From Oscillibacter sp. PC13 (GTDB taxonomy: Bacteria; Bacillota; Clostridia; Oscillospirales; Oscillospiraceae), in the NCBI RefSeq assembly GCF_900115635.1, contig NZ_FOXE01000019.1:1-64000 (forward strand): 64,000 bases of DNA, given 5' to 3'. A program made the position numbers and the translations under genes. Each line of letters begins with the position of its first letter. Position 1 is the stretch's first letter. Positions 8,431 through 16,183 of the stretch are shown one piece after another. The notes under the pieces were generated by a model that was not told the origin of the DNA, made no database searches, and saw nothing but the letters and a program-made list of their open reading frames with translations.

Positions 8431-9107
8431 TATGCCGCCTCCTTCCGGGACTGCCGCTGCCGCGCCTCCAGCAGATTGACCGTCAGTAGAAAAGCTGCGG
8501 AGATGGCAATGTTGATGAGCACCCAGCAGAGCGCCCCGGCGTCGTCATTGGTGCGCCACAGCTGGTAGACTGTGGTGGAGATAGTGGCGGTGCGGCCGGG
8601 GGTATAGCCCGCAATCATGGAAGTGGCTCCGTATTCTCCCAGCGCCCGGGCAAAAGCCAGGACGGTGCCTGCCAGAATTCCCTGGCGGCAGTAGGGCATG
8701 CGGATGTGCCAAAAAATATAGGTATTGGATAGGCCCAGAGTCTGTCCAGCCTCGGCCAAGGTGCGGTCGAAGCTCTCAAAGGCGCCTCGGGCGGTTCGGT
8801 ACATCAGCGGGAACGCAACTACAACCGTCGCAAAAATGGCGGACCACCAGGTCATCACCAGCTTGATTCCGAACGTCTCCAGGACCCAGAGACCCAAAGG
8901 GCGCTTTGGCCCCAGCAGAATCAACAGCAGCCAGCCCACCACTGTGGGCGGCAGCACCAGCGGCAGTGTTAAAACCACATCCAGCACCCCCTTGATAAGA
9001 CGGGGGAGTCTGGCAATGTAATAGGCCGCCAGGATGCCCAGAAAGAAAACAGCGACCGTGGAGATGGCGGCGATACGGAGGGAGTTGTATAATGGATACC
9101 AGTCCAT
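8430..9107 (-). CDS. modB: Molybdate ABC transporter permease
   Basis: 225 residues with about five to six hydrophobic segments and the permease EAA loop region (AEAGQTLGLSNTYIFWHIRMP), where conserved glycine contacts the ATPase. The start MDWYPLYNSLRIA matches ModB N-termini. GAGGTGA lies upstream of the ATG. No clear promoter was found immediately upstream, and modA is separated from it by an opposing regulator gene, so how modBC is transcribed is not obvious. Confidence 0.88.
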   Translation of the reverse strand: MDWYPLYNSLRIAAISTVAVFFLGILAAYYIARLPRLIKGVLDVVLTLPLVLPPTVVGWLLLILLGPKRPLGLWVLETFGIKLVMTWWSAIFATVVVAFPLMYRTARGAFESFDRTLAEAGQTLGLSNTYIFWHIRMPYCRQGILAGTVLAFARALGEYGATSMIAGYTPGRTATISTTVYQLWRTNDDAGALCWVLINIAISAAFLLTVNLLEARQRQSRKEAA

Positions 9108-9175
9108 GGAAAGTCACCTCACAGGGAAAATTGAGTAACTGTTAAAAAAACATCTGAAAATGAAACAAACGCTCC

Positions 9176-9204
9176 ATTGCAGACACGGCAGATGTTTGGT
9201 ATGC
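9176..9204 (+). promoter_or_regulatory. Sigma-A-type promoter of the XRE regulator
   Basis: TTGCAG at 9176-9181, 17-bp spacer, TATGCT at 9199-9204, 48 bp before the start codon. Confidence 0.6.
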
Positions 9205-9251
9205 TTCTTTGCGAAAGGGCCTTTCCAAACAAAGAAAAGGGGGAAAGCAGC

Positions 9252-10304
9252 ATGCCGATATGCACGGTCATCCGCACAAAACGGCTGGAACTTGGGTTGA
9301 CGCAGGAGCAGGTGGCGGAGCGGCTGGGTGTAACAGCTCCGGCAGTAAACAAATGGGAGAAGGGTACAACCTATCCAGATATGGCTCTGGTGGCCCCGCT
9401 GGCCCGGTTGCTGAGAACAGATGTCAACACCCTGCTGTGCTTTCAGGAAATGACGGAGCAGGAGATTGCGCAGTTTGCAAATGAAATGGGAGAGCTTGTC
9501 CGGCGGAAGGGATTCCCGGCTGCATTTGAGGCAGTGATGGAGAAACTGCGGGAATACCCCGCCTGCGATCAGCTGACCTATTCCATGGCCATGTTTCTGG
9601 AGGGTGCATTGCTGATGTCCGGCCTGGCCGGGGAGGAACGGGCTGCCTTCCAAAGGCAGATTGAGGCGCTTTATGAGCGTGTGTCGGACAGTGAAGAGCA
9701 GCAGATCCGGGATGGCGCGGCATATTTGCTGTCAAGTCGGGCAATTCAGCAGGGAGACTACCAGAAGGCAGAGGCCTTGCTGGATAGACTCCCGGAACGC
9801 AGCAGCCTGAATAAACGCCAGCTGAAAGCCAGCCTTTTGCTCCAAAGGGGTGATCCGGCAGGGGCTGCAAAATTGTTGGAGCGGACACTGCTGAATCTGA
9901 CTCAGGAACTGCAAATCACGCTGCTGGGGCTGCTCTCCGCAGTACAAAAGGAGGGCGATCCGGACACAGCGGAAGAAATTACGGCGGCATACAGGGGAAT
10001 CATCGACCAACTGGGGCTGTGGGAATATGGGAGATACGTGGCCGATTTAGAAGTGGCTGTGGGAAAACAAGACGCGGCTGGTGCGATTTCTATCCTGGAA
10101 ACCATGCTGCAGGCGCTGTTGTCTCCCTGGAAGATGAATGAAGCGCCGCTGTTCCGCCATATCGCGCCGAAAGAGCAGCCAGTGCCATTTGGAACGGAGG
10201 CGCTGCCGGGCTTGTTGGCGGAGTTGGAGCACCACCCGAAGTATGAATTCCTTCAGAGGGAACCGGCGTTCCGGCAGCTTCTGAACCGGTATCAGGCCAA
10301 ATGA
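9252..10304 (+). CDS. XRE-family transcriptional regulator with a helical-repeat C-terminus
   Basis: 350 residues. An N-terminal helix-turn-helix (about 5-60) shows LGLTQEQVAERLGVTAPAVN and KWEKGTTYPD, typical of Cro/C1-type DNA binding. The rest is alpha-helical with TPR-like pairs (for example QQGDYQKAEALLDRLPE), suited to sensing a ligand or peptide. The ATG at 9252 follows AAGGGGG; the frame upstream to 9177 crosses the promoter. It lies between and opposite to modB and modA, which are normally adjacent. It may regulate them, but no shared operator could be identified. Confidence 0.8.
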   Translation: MPICTVIRTKRLELGLTQEQVAERLGVTAPAVNKWEKGTTYPDMALVAPLARLLRTDVNTLLCFQEMTEQEIAQFANEMGELVRRKGFPAAFEAVMEKLREYPACDQLTYSMAMFLEGALLMSGLAGEERAAFQRQIEALYERVSDSEEQQIRDGAAYLLSSRAIQQGDYQKAEALLDRLPERSSLNKRQLKASLLLQRGDPAGAAKLLERTLLNLTQELQITLLGLLSAVQKEGDPDTAEEITAAYRGIIDQLGLWEYGRYVADLEVAVGKQDAAGAISILETMLQALLSPWKMNEAPLFRHIAPKEQPVPFGTEALPGLLAELEHHPKYEFLQREPAFRQLLNRYQAK

Positions 10305-10318
10305 AAATAAGTAAAACA

Positions 10319-10350
10319 GAGGGCGGGCAGATCTGCCCGCCCTCCATTTT
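10319..10350. terminator. Terminator after the XRE regulator
   Basis: GAGGGCGGGCAGA / TCTGCCCGCCCTC is a perfect 13-bp palindrome followed by CATTTT on the plus strand. The tail is short, so strength is uncertain. Confidence 0.75.
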
Positions 10351-10420
10351 ACGTGATTGCCCGTCCGCTGGCAACCGTTTTCAGAAATGAGGTGCTCTGC
10401 CGGCGGAAGAAAGCACCAGA

Positions 10421-11287
10421 TTACGCAAGCGGGGTAAAGCCAACGAACTCAAACACTGCCGCAGCGTCGCTGCCCGTCAGATAATCCAGAAAAGCCTTTG
10501 CCTCCTCGGGATGTGTGCTGTCAGAGAGGACGGCGGCGGGATAGATTACCTGCCCACACATCTCGGCAGTGGCGCTGTCCACCACGGTGAGGCCGGCGGA
10601 ATAAGCGTCTGTGGCGTAGATGATGCCGCAGTCCACAGTGCCCTCAGAAACCTGGGTCGTGACTTCCTTCACGTTGGAACCATAGGTCAGGCTGCTGGAA
10701 ATTGCGGATTCGTCCAGACCATAATAAGCGAAGATCTTCTGGGTGTACTGGCCCACCGGCACGTCACTGTTGCCCATCGCCAGCATCACATCGCCGCTCT
10801 TCAAAAGATCGGACAGCTGGTCAAAGGTCTCAATCCCTTTTGGATTGCCTTCCGGCACAACCAGAGTTACCTTGTTTTCCAGAAGGTCGATGCGCGTGTC
10901 AGCCAGCAGCATATCCAAGCCGTTGGGGTTCTTTTCCGTATCGTCCTTCAGCGTACCGTCCAGAGCGTTCATCTGCTTTTGCGCGGCAGAAATAAAGAGA
11001 TCGCAGGCGGCACCGTTGGTGATTTGCTCCAGCAAAGTGCCGGAGGAATCGTAGGTGGGGATGATGGTAACATTGGGCGCAACATCTTTGTACGACGCAA
11101 TGATCTGATCAACGGTCTCTGTCATAGAGGCGGCGGCGAATACGGCCAACTCCACGGGCTCGGCGGTCTGTGCTTCGGGTTCTGTGGGGGTGTCCGCCTC
11201 GGCGGGAGTGTCAGTGCTGCCGCTGCCACAGGCCGTGAGGCTCAGCAGCATGACAAGAGTCAGCAAGAGTGCAGTGAACTTCTTCAT
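10421..11287 (-). CDS. modA: Molybdate ABC transporter substrate-binding lipoprotein
   Basis: 288 residues. A lipoprotein signal ends in LSLTAC (Cys20). The mature part has the ModA hallmarks: LAVFAAASMTETVDQI, YDSSGTLLEQI, ADTRIDLLENKVTLVVP and GTVDCGIIYATDA. It captures molybdate or tungstate outside the membrane for ModBC. It lies downstream of the molybdopterin-binding protein gene on the same strand with a 135-bp gap, and both could be read from the promoter at 12319-12346. Confidence 0.92.
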   Translation of the reverse strand: MKKFTALLLTLVMLLSLTACGSGSTDTPAEADTPTEPEAQTAEPVELAVFAAASMTETVDQIIASYKDVAPNVTIIPTYDSSGTLLEQITNGAACDLFISAAQKQMNALDGTLKDDTEKNPNGLDMLLADTRIDLLENKVTLVVPEGNPKGIETFDQLSDLLKSGDVMLAMGNSDVPVGQYTQKIFAYYGLDESAISSSLTYGSNVKEVTTQVSEGTVDCGIIYATDAYSAGLTVVDSATAEMCGQVIYPAAVLSDSTHPEEAKAFLDYLTGSDAAAVFEFVGFTPLA

Positions 11288-11382
11288 GTTTGATTTCTCC
11301 TTTTTGTTTTGACTTGCATTTTATGGAAAAATCCGCTATCATGAAACTTGCGCAGGATTTCGCGAAAGCGGAATTCTCCCAG

Positions 11383-11418
11383 GACGGACGTGGACTTTTA
11401 GCGGGGTACACGTCCGTC
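11383..11418. other. 10-bp inverted repeat between molybdopterin gene and modA
   Basis: GACGGACGTG (11383-11392) and CACGTCCGTC (11409-11418) flank a 16-nt loop. On the leftward transcript no U-tract follows, so it is not a classical terminator. It could be an mRNA processing or stabilising stem or a protein-binding site that adjusts modA expression. Confidence 0.45.
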
Positions 11419-11422
11419 TTGT

Positions 11423-12250
11423 TTATTTTCCAAAAGGACAACTAGGCCAGTGGCAGGGCTTGCAGCCAAGACACAGGCCTCCTTCGCCAAGCTCCACCAG
11501 ATCGGCCTTTGTCACCGGAACACCGGCGGCCACGCGGGGGAGAACCAAATCGAACACCGTGGCACCGGCAAACATCACGCAGCCTGGAAGTCCCATAACG
11601 GGAGTCCCGTCATCGTAATATCCCAGTAAAAACATGGCGCCCGGCAATACTGGAGCCCCATAGGAGACAATGCGTGCTCCGCTTTTCCGAATGGCGCCGG
11701 GTGTGTTGTCATCCGGATCCACGCTCATGCCGCCGGTGCAGAGAATCAAATCCGCACCACGCTCCCGCATTCCGGCAATTGCCTGGACAATCGCCGACGT
11801 ATCATCACCCGGACGGACTTCAGCAATGGTTTCTATCCCGTAGGCTGCCAGCTTGTCCCCTTTCCGCACGGCGGTGTTGCCGCGGCGGGTGGCAAGCATG
11901 ACATCATCCACGCTGTTCACGGCTTTCAGCCGCTGACTGTCCACACGAAACAGGCCGTCACAGGCCGCGGACAGCTCCAGCTTTCCTTCCTTGATCTCAC
12001 TGCGCACCATATTCTTTGTTCCACAGAGGCCGGCCAGGCGAAGCGCTGCTTCATCCTCATGGACACAGCCCTCGGTCATCTCCCAGACATACAGGTGCGC
12101 CTTACCCATCGAGAGCAAAACCGGAATATCCGCCTGTGTGACAATATGGCCTTTGCGGAAGCGGGGGCCTTTATATGTATCTTTCACAATCTGAGTCAGA
12201 TCATGGCACAAAACGTGACCGACTGCATGCTGTGTATCAATGCATTTCAT
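11423..12250 (-). CDS. Molybdopterin-binding protein (MoeA/MogA-like) with Cys-rich tail
   Basis: 275 residues. The MoCF-biosynthesis fold is marked by LILCTGGMSVDPDDNTPGAI and MGLPGCVMFAG. The N-terminal half (KCIDTQHAVGHVLCHDLTQI) resembles the MoeA-like proteins found beside yqeB/yqeC/xdh genes. The C-terminus LCLGCKPCHWPSCPFGK holds four cysteines that could bind a metal or Fe-S cluster. The ATG at 12250 has GGGAGGAGG upstream; the extension to 12301 has none and crosses the operator region. It probably takes part in molybdenum cofactor maturation for selenium-dependent hydroxylases. Confidence 0.8.
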   Translation of the reverse strand: MKCIDTQHAVGHVLCHDLTQIVKDTYKGPRFRKGHIVTQADIPVLLSMGKAHLYVWEMTEGCVHEDEAALRLAGLCGTKNMVRSEIKEGKLELSAACDGLFRVDSQRLKAVNSVDDVMLATRRGNTAVRKGDKLAAYGIETIAEVRPGDDTSAIVQAIAGMRERGADLILCTGGMSVDPDDNTPGAIRKSGARIVSYGAPVLPGAMFLLGYYDDGTPVMGLPGCVMFAGATVFDLVLPRVAAGVPVTKADLVELGEGGLCLGCKPCHWPSCPFGK

Positions 12251-12286
12251 GGCAGGCCTCCTCCCAGCGCGGTGGTCAATCAAAAC

Positions 12287-12346
12287 AACCGTGATATTCA
12301 ATTGAGATTAACGGTGATATTATAGCAGACTTCCAGAAAAAGTCAA
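12287..12346 (-). promoter_or_regulatory. Promoter and direct-repeat operator of the molybdopterin gene
   Basis: Leftward TTGACT (12346-12341), 16-bp spacer, TATAAT (12324-12319). Just downstream are two near-identical direct repeats in leftward sense, AATATCACCG at about 12321-12312 and AATATCACGG at about 12298-12289, a little over two helical turns apart. Their position over the start site fits a repressor, possibly metal-oxyanion responsive. Confidence 0.55.
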
Positions 12347-12362
12347 GAGCCGATAGCTGGGC

Positions 12363-12392
12363 TTGACGGTGGGTATATCGGAATGCTATTCT
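12363..12392 (+). promoter_or_regulatory. Promoter of yqeC-yqeB
   Basis: TTGACG at 12363-12368, 18-bp spacer, TATTCT at 12387-12392, 27 bp upstream of the yqeC start. Confidence 0.5.
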
Positions 12393-12418
12393 ATGAAAAG
12401 AAGAACGGAGGGGTTGAG

Positions 12419-13087
12419 ATGGGGCTTGCAGATCTGCTGGAAATTCAACCCGGCGTCACGGCGGTGATTGGCAGCGGTGGAAAAAGTACACTGCTGCAGG
12501 CGCTGGGCCGGGAGCTGGCTGTGCGGAACCGGGTGCTGCTGTGCACCACTACAAGAATCCGCCCTTTCCCACAGATTCCCTGCGCCCGGACAGTGGCCGA
12601 TCTGGAAGCACTCCGACGGGAACACCGCCTCTTATGCGCAGGTACGCCGGTTCCGGACAGCGGAAAGCTGACGGCACCGGAGAGTTCCGTGCTTCAGCTG
12701 GCGGCGTGGTTTGACTATGTGCTGATTGAGGCGGACGGTTCTGCTCAGCGGCCGATGAAAGCCCACGCCCCCTATGAGCCGGTCATCCCGGAGGAGGCAA
12801 ACCAGATCATCTGCGTGGTGGGAGCCTCAGGATTCGGCAAACCCATTGTAGAGGCGGCCCACCGGCCGGAGCGCTACGCCCGTCTTGCAAATACTGAAGA
12901 GACGGCACCTGTCACACCGGAAACCGAGGCGGCGGTGTTGCTGGTGGAGCGGCTTCATCACCGGGTGCTGGTAAATCAGGCGGAGACGCTGGAGCGTCTG
13001 TACCTGGCCAGGGATCTGGCGGATCGGCTGGATTGTCCGGTTTTGGCAGGCAGTTTGCAGAGGGGAGTGTATGAGGAGTGCTTGTAA
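12419..13087 (+). CDS. yqeC: Selenium cofactor biosynthesis protein YqeC
   Basis: 222 residues. A P-loop (VIGSGGKSTLLQALG) near the N-terminus and the conserved LIEADGSAQRPMKAHAPYEP block identify the YqeC family, a nucleotide-binding protein linked with selenium-dependent molybdenum hydroxylases. The ATG at 12419 follows GGAGGGG. It overlaps yqeB by 10 nt and shares its promoter, so the two are one translationally coupled unit. Its precise chemistry is unsettled. Confidence 0.85.
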   Translation: MGLADLLEIQPGVTAVIGSGGKSTLLQALGRELAVRNRVLLCTTTRIRPFPQIPCARTVADLEALRREHRLLCAGTPVPDSGKLTAPESSVLQLAAWFDYVLIEADGSAQRPMKAHAPYEPVIPEEANQIICVVGASGFGKPIVEAAHRPERYARLANTEETAPVTPETEAAVLLVERLHHRVLVNQAETLERLYLARDLADRLDCPVLAGSLQRGVYEECL

Positions 13088-13872
13088 TCATTCGCGGCGC
13101 CGGAGATATTGCCACGGGCATTGCGCTGCGCCTTTGGCGGGCGGGGATCCGGGTGGTCATGACCGATACCAAGCGGCCCACCGCCATTCGGCGGACTGTC
13201 TGTTTTTCTCAGGCCATTGTACAGGGGGAAACGACGGTAGAACAGGTAACCGCCCGTAGGGCGGAAGGAACCGACGGAGTTCCGGCCCTGCTTGAAGGAC
13301 ACCTGATTCCGGTGCTGGCGGATCCGGAGGGATCCTGCATTCCGGAACTGAAGCCGGACGCGGTGATAGATGCCATTCTGGCAAAAAAGAACTTGGGGAC
13401 CAGCATGGCGGATGCACCGGTAGTCATCGGGGTTGGACCCGGCTTTACCGCGGGGCTGGATTGTCACGCCGTAGTGGAGACCATGCGGGGTCATTACCTG
13501 GGACGGGTTATTTATAAGGGGAGCGCCATTCTAAACACCGGGATACCCGGACTGATTGGCGGCTTTGCCGGAGAGCGGGTGCTCCGCGCCCCGGCAGACG
13601 GTGTGTTCCGCCAACTTTTGGACATCGGCGCCCAGGTGAAGATGGGCGATGTGGCCGCTACTGTGAATGGCAGTCCGATGGTTTGTACCCTGGACGGGAT
13701 TCTGCGGGGAATTCTGGCGGATGGCACACCGGTTCACCGGGGCATGAAGGCCGGGGACATCGATCCCCGCTGTGAGCTGAAGCACTGCTTCTGCGCCAGC
13801 GACAAGGCTCTGGCGGTGGGCGGCGGCGTTCTGGAGGCACTGTTAAACCTGACCGGTGTACTGAGAAATTGA
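13078..13872 (+). CDS. yqeB: Selenium-dependent molybdenum hydroxylase system protein YqeB
   Basis: 264 residues, GTG start with GAGGAG just upstream inside yqeC. The N-terminus LVIIRGAGDIATGIALRLW is a Rossmann nucleotide-binding loop. The centre has VIGVGPGFTAGLDCHAVVET, and the end has the SDKALAVGGGVLEALL motif of the EF2563/YqeB family. The family occurs with selD, yqeC and molybdenum hydroxylases and is thought to insert or process the labile selenium cofactor. selD follows 123 bp downstream in the same direction. Confidence 0.87.
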   Translation: MLVIIRGAGDIATGIALRLWRAGIRVVMTDTKRPTAIRRTVCFSQAIVQGETTVEQVTARRAEGTDGVPALLEGHLIPVLADPEGSCIPELKPDAVIDAILAKKNLGTSMADAPVVIGVGPGFTAGLDCHAVVETMRGHYLGRVIYKGSAILNTGIPGLIGGFAGERVLRAPADGVFRQLLDIGAQVKMGDVAATVNGSPMVCTLDGILRGILADGTPVHRGMKAGDIDPRCELKHCFCASDKALAVGGGVLEALLNLTGVLRN

Positions 13873-13995
13873 GCGGACTGTGTCTGCAGTGCTGTTGTGA
13901 CCGGGCCAGACGCTCCCGGTTTTAACTGCCGGGCCGGATCGTTTTAAAAGAGAATTGCGGGGCAGGGAGTGTGACACTGTGAAAGGAGAACGGCA

Positions 13996-15036
13996 ATGGC
14001 TGAAAATGAAGTAAAACTGACGAAGTTGGCCAAGTGCGCCGGTTGCGGCGCCAAAGTGGGGGCGGGTGTGCTGGCCCAATTGCTGGATGGCATCCGGGTG
14101 CATAAGGACCCCAATTTGCTGGTGGGCTTTGACAAAAGTGATGACGCCAGTGTCTATAAGGTCTCCGATGAACTGGCCCTGGTACAGACGGTGGATTTTT
14201 TTCCGCCGATTGCCGACGATCCCTATTTGTTCGGCCAGATTGCGGCGACCAACGCCCTGTCGGATGTATATGCCATGGGCGGAGAGCCGAAGCTGTGCCT
14301 GAATATCATGGCCATTCCGGAGAATATGCCCAGGGAGGCGGTGCACCAGTTGCTGCGGGGCGGCTATGACAAGGTATATGAGGCAGGAGCGCTGATTACC
14401 GGCGGTCACAGTATCTTGGACGAGGAGCCGAAATATGGGCTGGCAGTGACTGGTTTTGTTCATCCGGACAGGGTTCTGACCAACGCAGGCGCCAGGCCTG
14501 GGGATGTGCTGTTTCTGACAAAGCCCATCGGCATCGGCGTGTTGACAACGGCAGCCAAGGCGGATTTGCTGTCCTCAGCGGGAGAACAGCTGGCCTACCG
14601 GCTGATGACGACCTTGAACAAGTCCGCACGGGATGCCATGGTGAAGTACCGGGTGCATGCCTGCACAGATGTGACAGGCTTCGGCTTGCTGGGGCACGCC
14701 TATGAGATGGCGCAGGGCAGCGGCATGGAATTGGAGCTGGATACGGAGGCTGTGGACCTGATTCCGGAGGCATTGGAGCTGGCGGGAATGGGGATTCTGC
14801 CGGCCGGCATGTACCGCAACCGCACGTTTGCGGAGCCGGGAGTGGACGCGGGCGCAGTGGAACTGCGGAAACAGGATCTGCTGTATGACCCGCAGACGGC
14901 AGGCGGCTTGCTGATGGCGGTGGATCCGGCAGATGCGGACGCATTGTATCGGGAGTTGAAGAACTGTGTCCCAAGCGCCCAGCGAATCGGCATGGTCCGA
15001 GAATACCGTGGCGGAAAGAGAATTTTCCTGAAATAA
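13996..15036 (+). CDS. selD: Selenide, water dikinase (selenophosphate synthetase)
   Basis: 346 residues, full length. The glycine-rich N-terminus KCAGCGAKVG places the catalytic residue as Cys17 with Lys20 following; many clostridial SelD proteins carry selenocysteine here, but this one uses cysteine. The PurM-like AIRS fold is seen in TVDFFPPIADDPYLFGQIAATNALSD split by the usual ATP-binding residues, and in CTDVTGFGLLGHA. It makes selenophosphate from selenide and ATP. Next to yqeB/yqeC the likely use is the labile selenium cofactor, though Sec or selenouridine synthesis elsewhere is possible. AAAGGAG precedes the ATG. Confidence 0.93.
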   Translation: MAENEVKLTKLAKCAGCGAKVGAGVLAQLLDGIRVHKDPNLLVGFDKSDDASVYKVSDELALVQTVDFFPPIADDPYLFGQIAATNALSDVYAMGGEPKLCLNIMAIPENMPREAVHQLLRGGYDKVYEAGALITGGHSILDEEPKYGLAVTGFVHPDRVLTNAGARPGDVLFLTKPIGIGVLTTAAKADLLSSAGEQLAYRLMTTLNKSARDAMVKYRVHACTDVTGFGLLGHAYEMAQGSGMELELDTEAVDLIPEALELAGMGILPAGMYRNRTFAEPGVDAGAVELRKQDLLYDPQTAGGLLMAVDPADADALYRELKNCVPSAQRIGMVREYRGGKRIFLK

Positions 15037-15043
15037 GGATATG

Positions 15044-15083
15044 ACAAGGCCCGTGCGCACGTTTGCGCACGGGCCTTGTTTTT
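15044..15083. terminator. Bidirectional terminator between selD and panE-like gene
   Basis: ACAAGGCCCGTGCGCA / TGCGCACGGGCCTTGT, 16-bp stem with a 4-nt loop, followed by TTTT on the plus strand. Confidence 0.9.
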
Positions 15084-15095
15084 AAAATGGAAGGT

Positions 15096-16013
15096 TTAGT
15101 ATTGGCGTTCCATCTCCTGAACCTGATGGTAAAGCCAGTCATTTACCGGAACAGGGATGCTGTGCCTGGCTGCCAGATGGCGGATGGTGCCGGAAAACAG
15201 CTCTACTTCGGATTTGCGGAGAGCCTTGCCGTCCTGCCGCATGGAAGGCTCTCCATCATCGGGGAAGCTGTCCAGAATCGCGGTCCAGCTGGCCACATCT
15301 GCTTCAGAGAGGGGGATGCCTTCTGCATTGGCAACGAGAACCACTTCCCGCATGGCACCCAGCATGGCATCCCGGGCGGGACCCGGCTTGTGAAGGCCGC
15401 CGTAACCGCACTGGAATACCATAGCAGCCTGATTGCAGCCGACATTGCACAGCAGCTTGCTCCAGAGATGCACCCGAATATCCTCGGGCGTATTGTAGGG
15501 GAAGTGAATGGAGTCAAAGAAGGCTGTCAGGCGGCGGAATTGTTGGTTGTCTTGGTCTGCCGGCACACCCACGGAGAGATCGCCGATGGGATTGCAGATC
15601 ACTTGGTTCCCGTCCTTTCGGGCAGACATCCGCTGAGCGGTGCACCAGACCACGTTTTCGGGGCAAAAAGCGGTGCCCAGAATTTCTTCGCTGGTGATCC
15701 CATTCAGCACGGAGAGCAAAATCGTGTCCGGCCCGACCAAGTGGCGGCAGGTGGAAATGGCATCCGTCAGCCCTCCGAATTTAACCGCAAAAAGAAGGAG
15801 ATCTACAGGATCCGTGACGGAAGCCGCGTCAACGTAGTTGAAGTCACACAGGGTTCCATTGTACCAGATGCCATCCTGGCGGTATCGGCGAGTACGTGTG
15901 GGATCCGACAGAATCAAAACATGTTCCTTACCAAGGGCCTCCGTAAAAAGATGGGAGTAAAGGACACCCAGGGCCCCAAGGCCAATCACACCGACTGTTT
16001 TTACAGGCTTCAT
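15096..16013 (-). CDS. panE: 2-dehydropantoate 2-reductase (ketopantoate reductase) family
   Basis: 305 residues. The N-terminal Rossmann loop GLGALGVLY binds NADPH; the catalytic lysine and asparagine lie in LWSKLLCNVGCNQ; and the C-terminal ApbA domain is complete. The enzyme reduces ketopantoate to pantoate for coenzyme A synthesis, although several paralogues in clostridia act on other 2-oxo acids. AGGAGGTG precedes the ATG at 16013, and the in-frame extension to 16058 was refused. It stands alone, with no pan genes nearby, so the substrate remains open. Confidence 0.82.
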   Translation of the reverse strand: MKPVKTVGVIGLGALGVLYSHLFTEALGKEHVLILSDPTRTRRYRQDGIWYNGTLCDFNYVDAASVTDPVDLLLFAVKFGGLTDAISTCRHLVGPDTILLSVLNGITSEEILGTAFCPENVVWCTAQRMSARKDGNQVICNPIGDLSVGVPADQDNQQFRRLTAFFDSIHFPYNTPEDIRVHLWSKLLCNVGCNQAAMVFQCGYGGLHKPGPARDAMLGAMREVVLVANAEGIPLSEADVASWTAILDSFPDDGEPSMRQDGKALRKSEVELFSGTIRHLAARHSIPVPVNDWLYHQVQEMERQY

Positions 16014-16135
16014 AGAAAGCACCTCCTGAAGTTGACATAAAATGAAACACCCACACAATCACGCATGCCATCATGTGCGGAGGCTGGAATTCCGAGCAGA
16101 ATAAGCGAAGAAGTGGAAAGAAACAGACAAACCAA

Positions 16136-16167
16136 CAAAAAGGCGGCGGAATCCTCTTCCGCCGCCT
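16136..16167 (-). terminator. Terminator of the radical SAM gene
   Basis: AGGCGGCGGAA / TTCCGCCGCCT stem with a 5-nt loop; TTTTT follows in the leftward direction. Confidence 0.88.
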
Positions 16168-16183
16168 CTTAGATGTCAAAGCT

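Noticed and set aside
13873..13995. Gap between yqeB and selD examined for a tRNA-Sec gene
   Set aside because: No acceptor stem, long variable arm or TCA anticodon could be assembled.
14038..14050. Selenocysteine at the SelD active site
   Set aside because: The codon at the position is a cysteine codon (Cys17), with no in-frame TGA.
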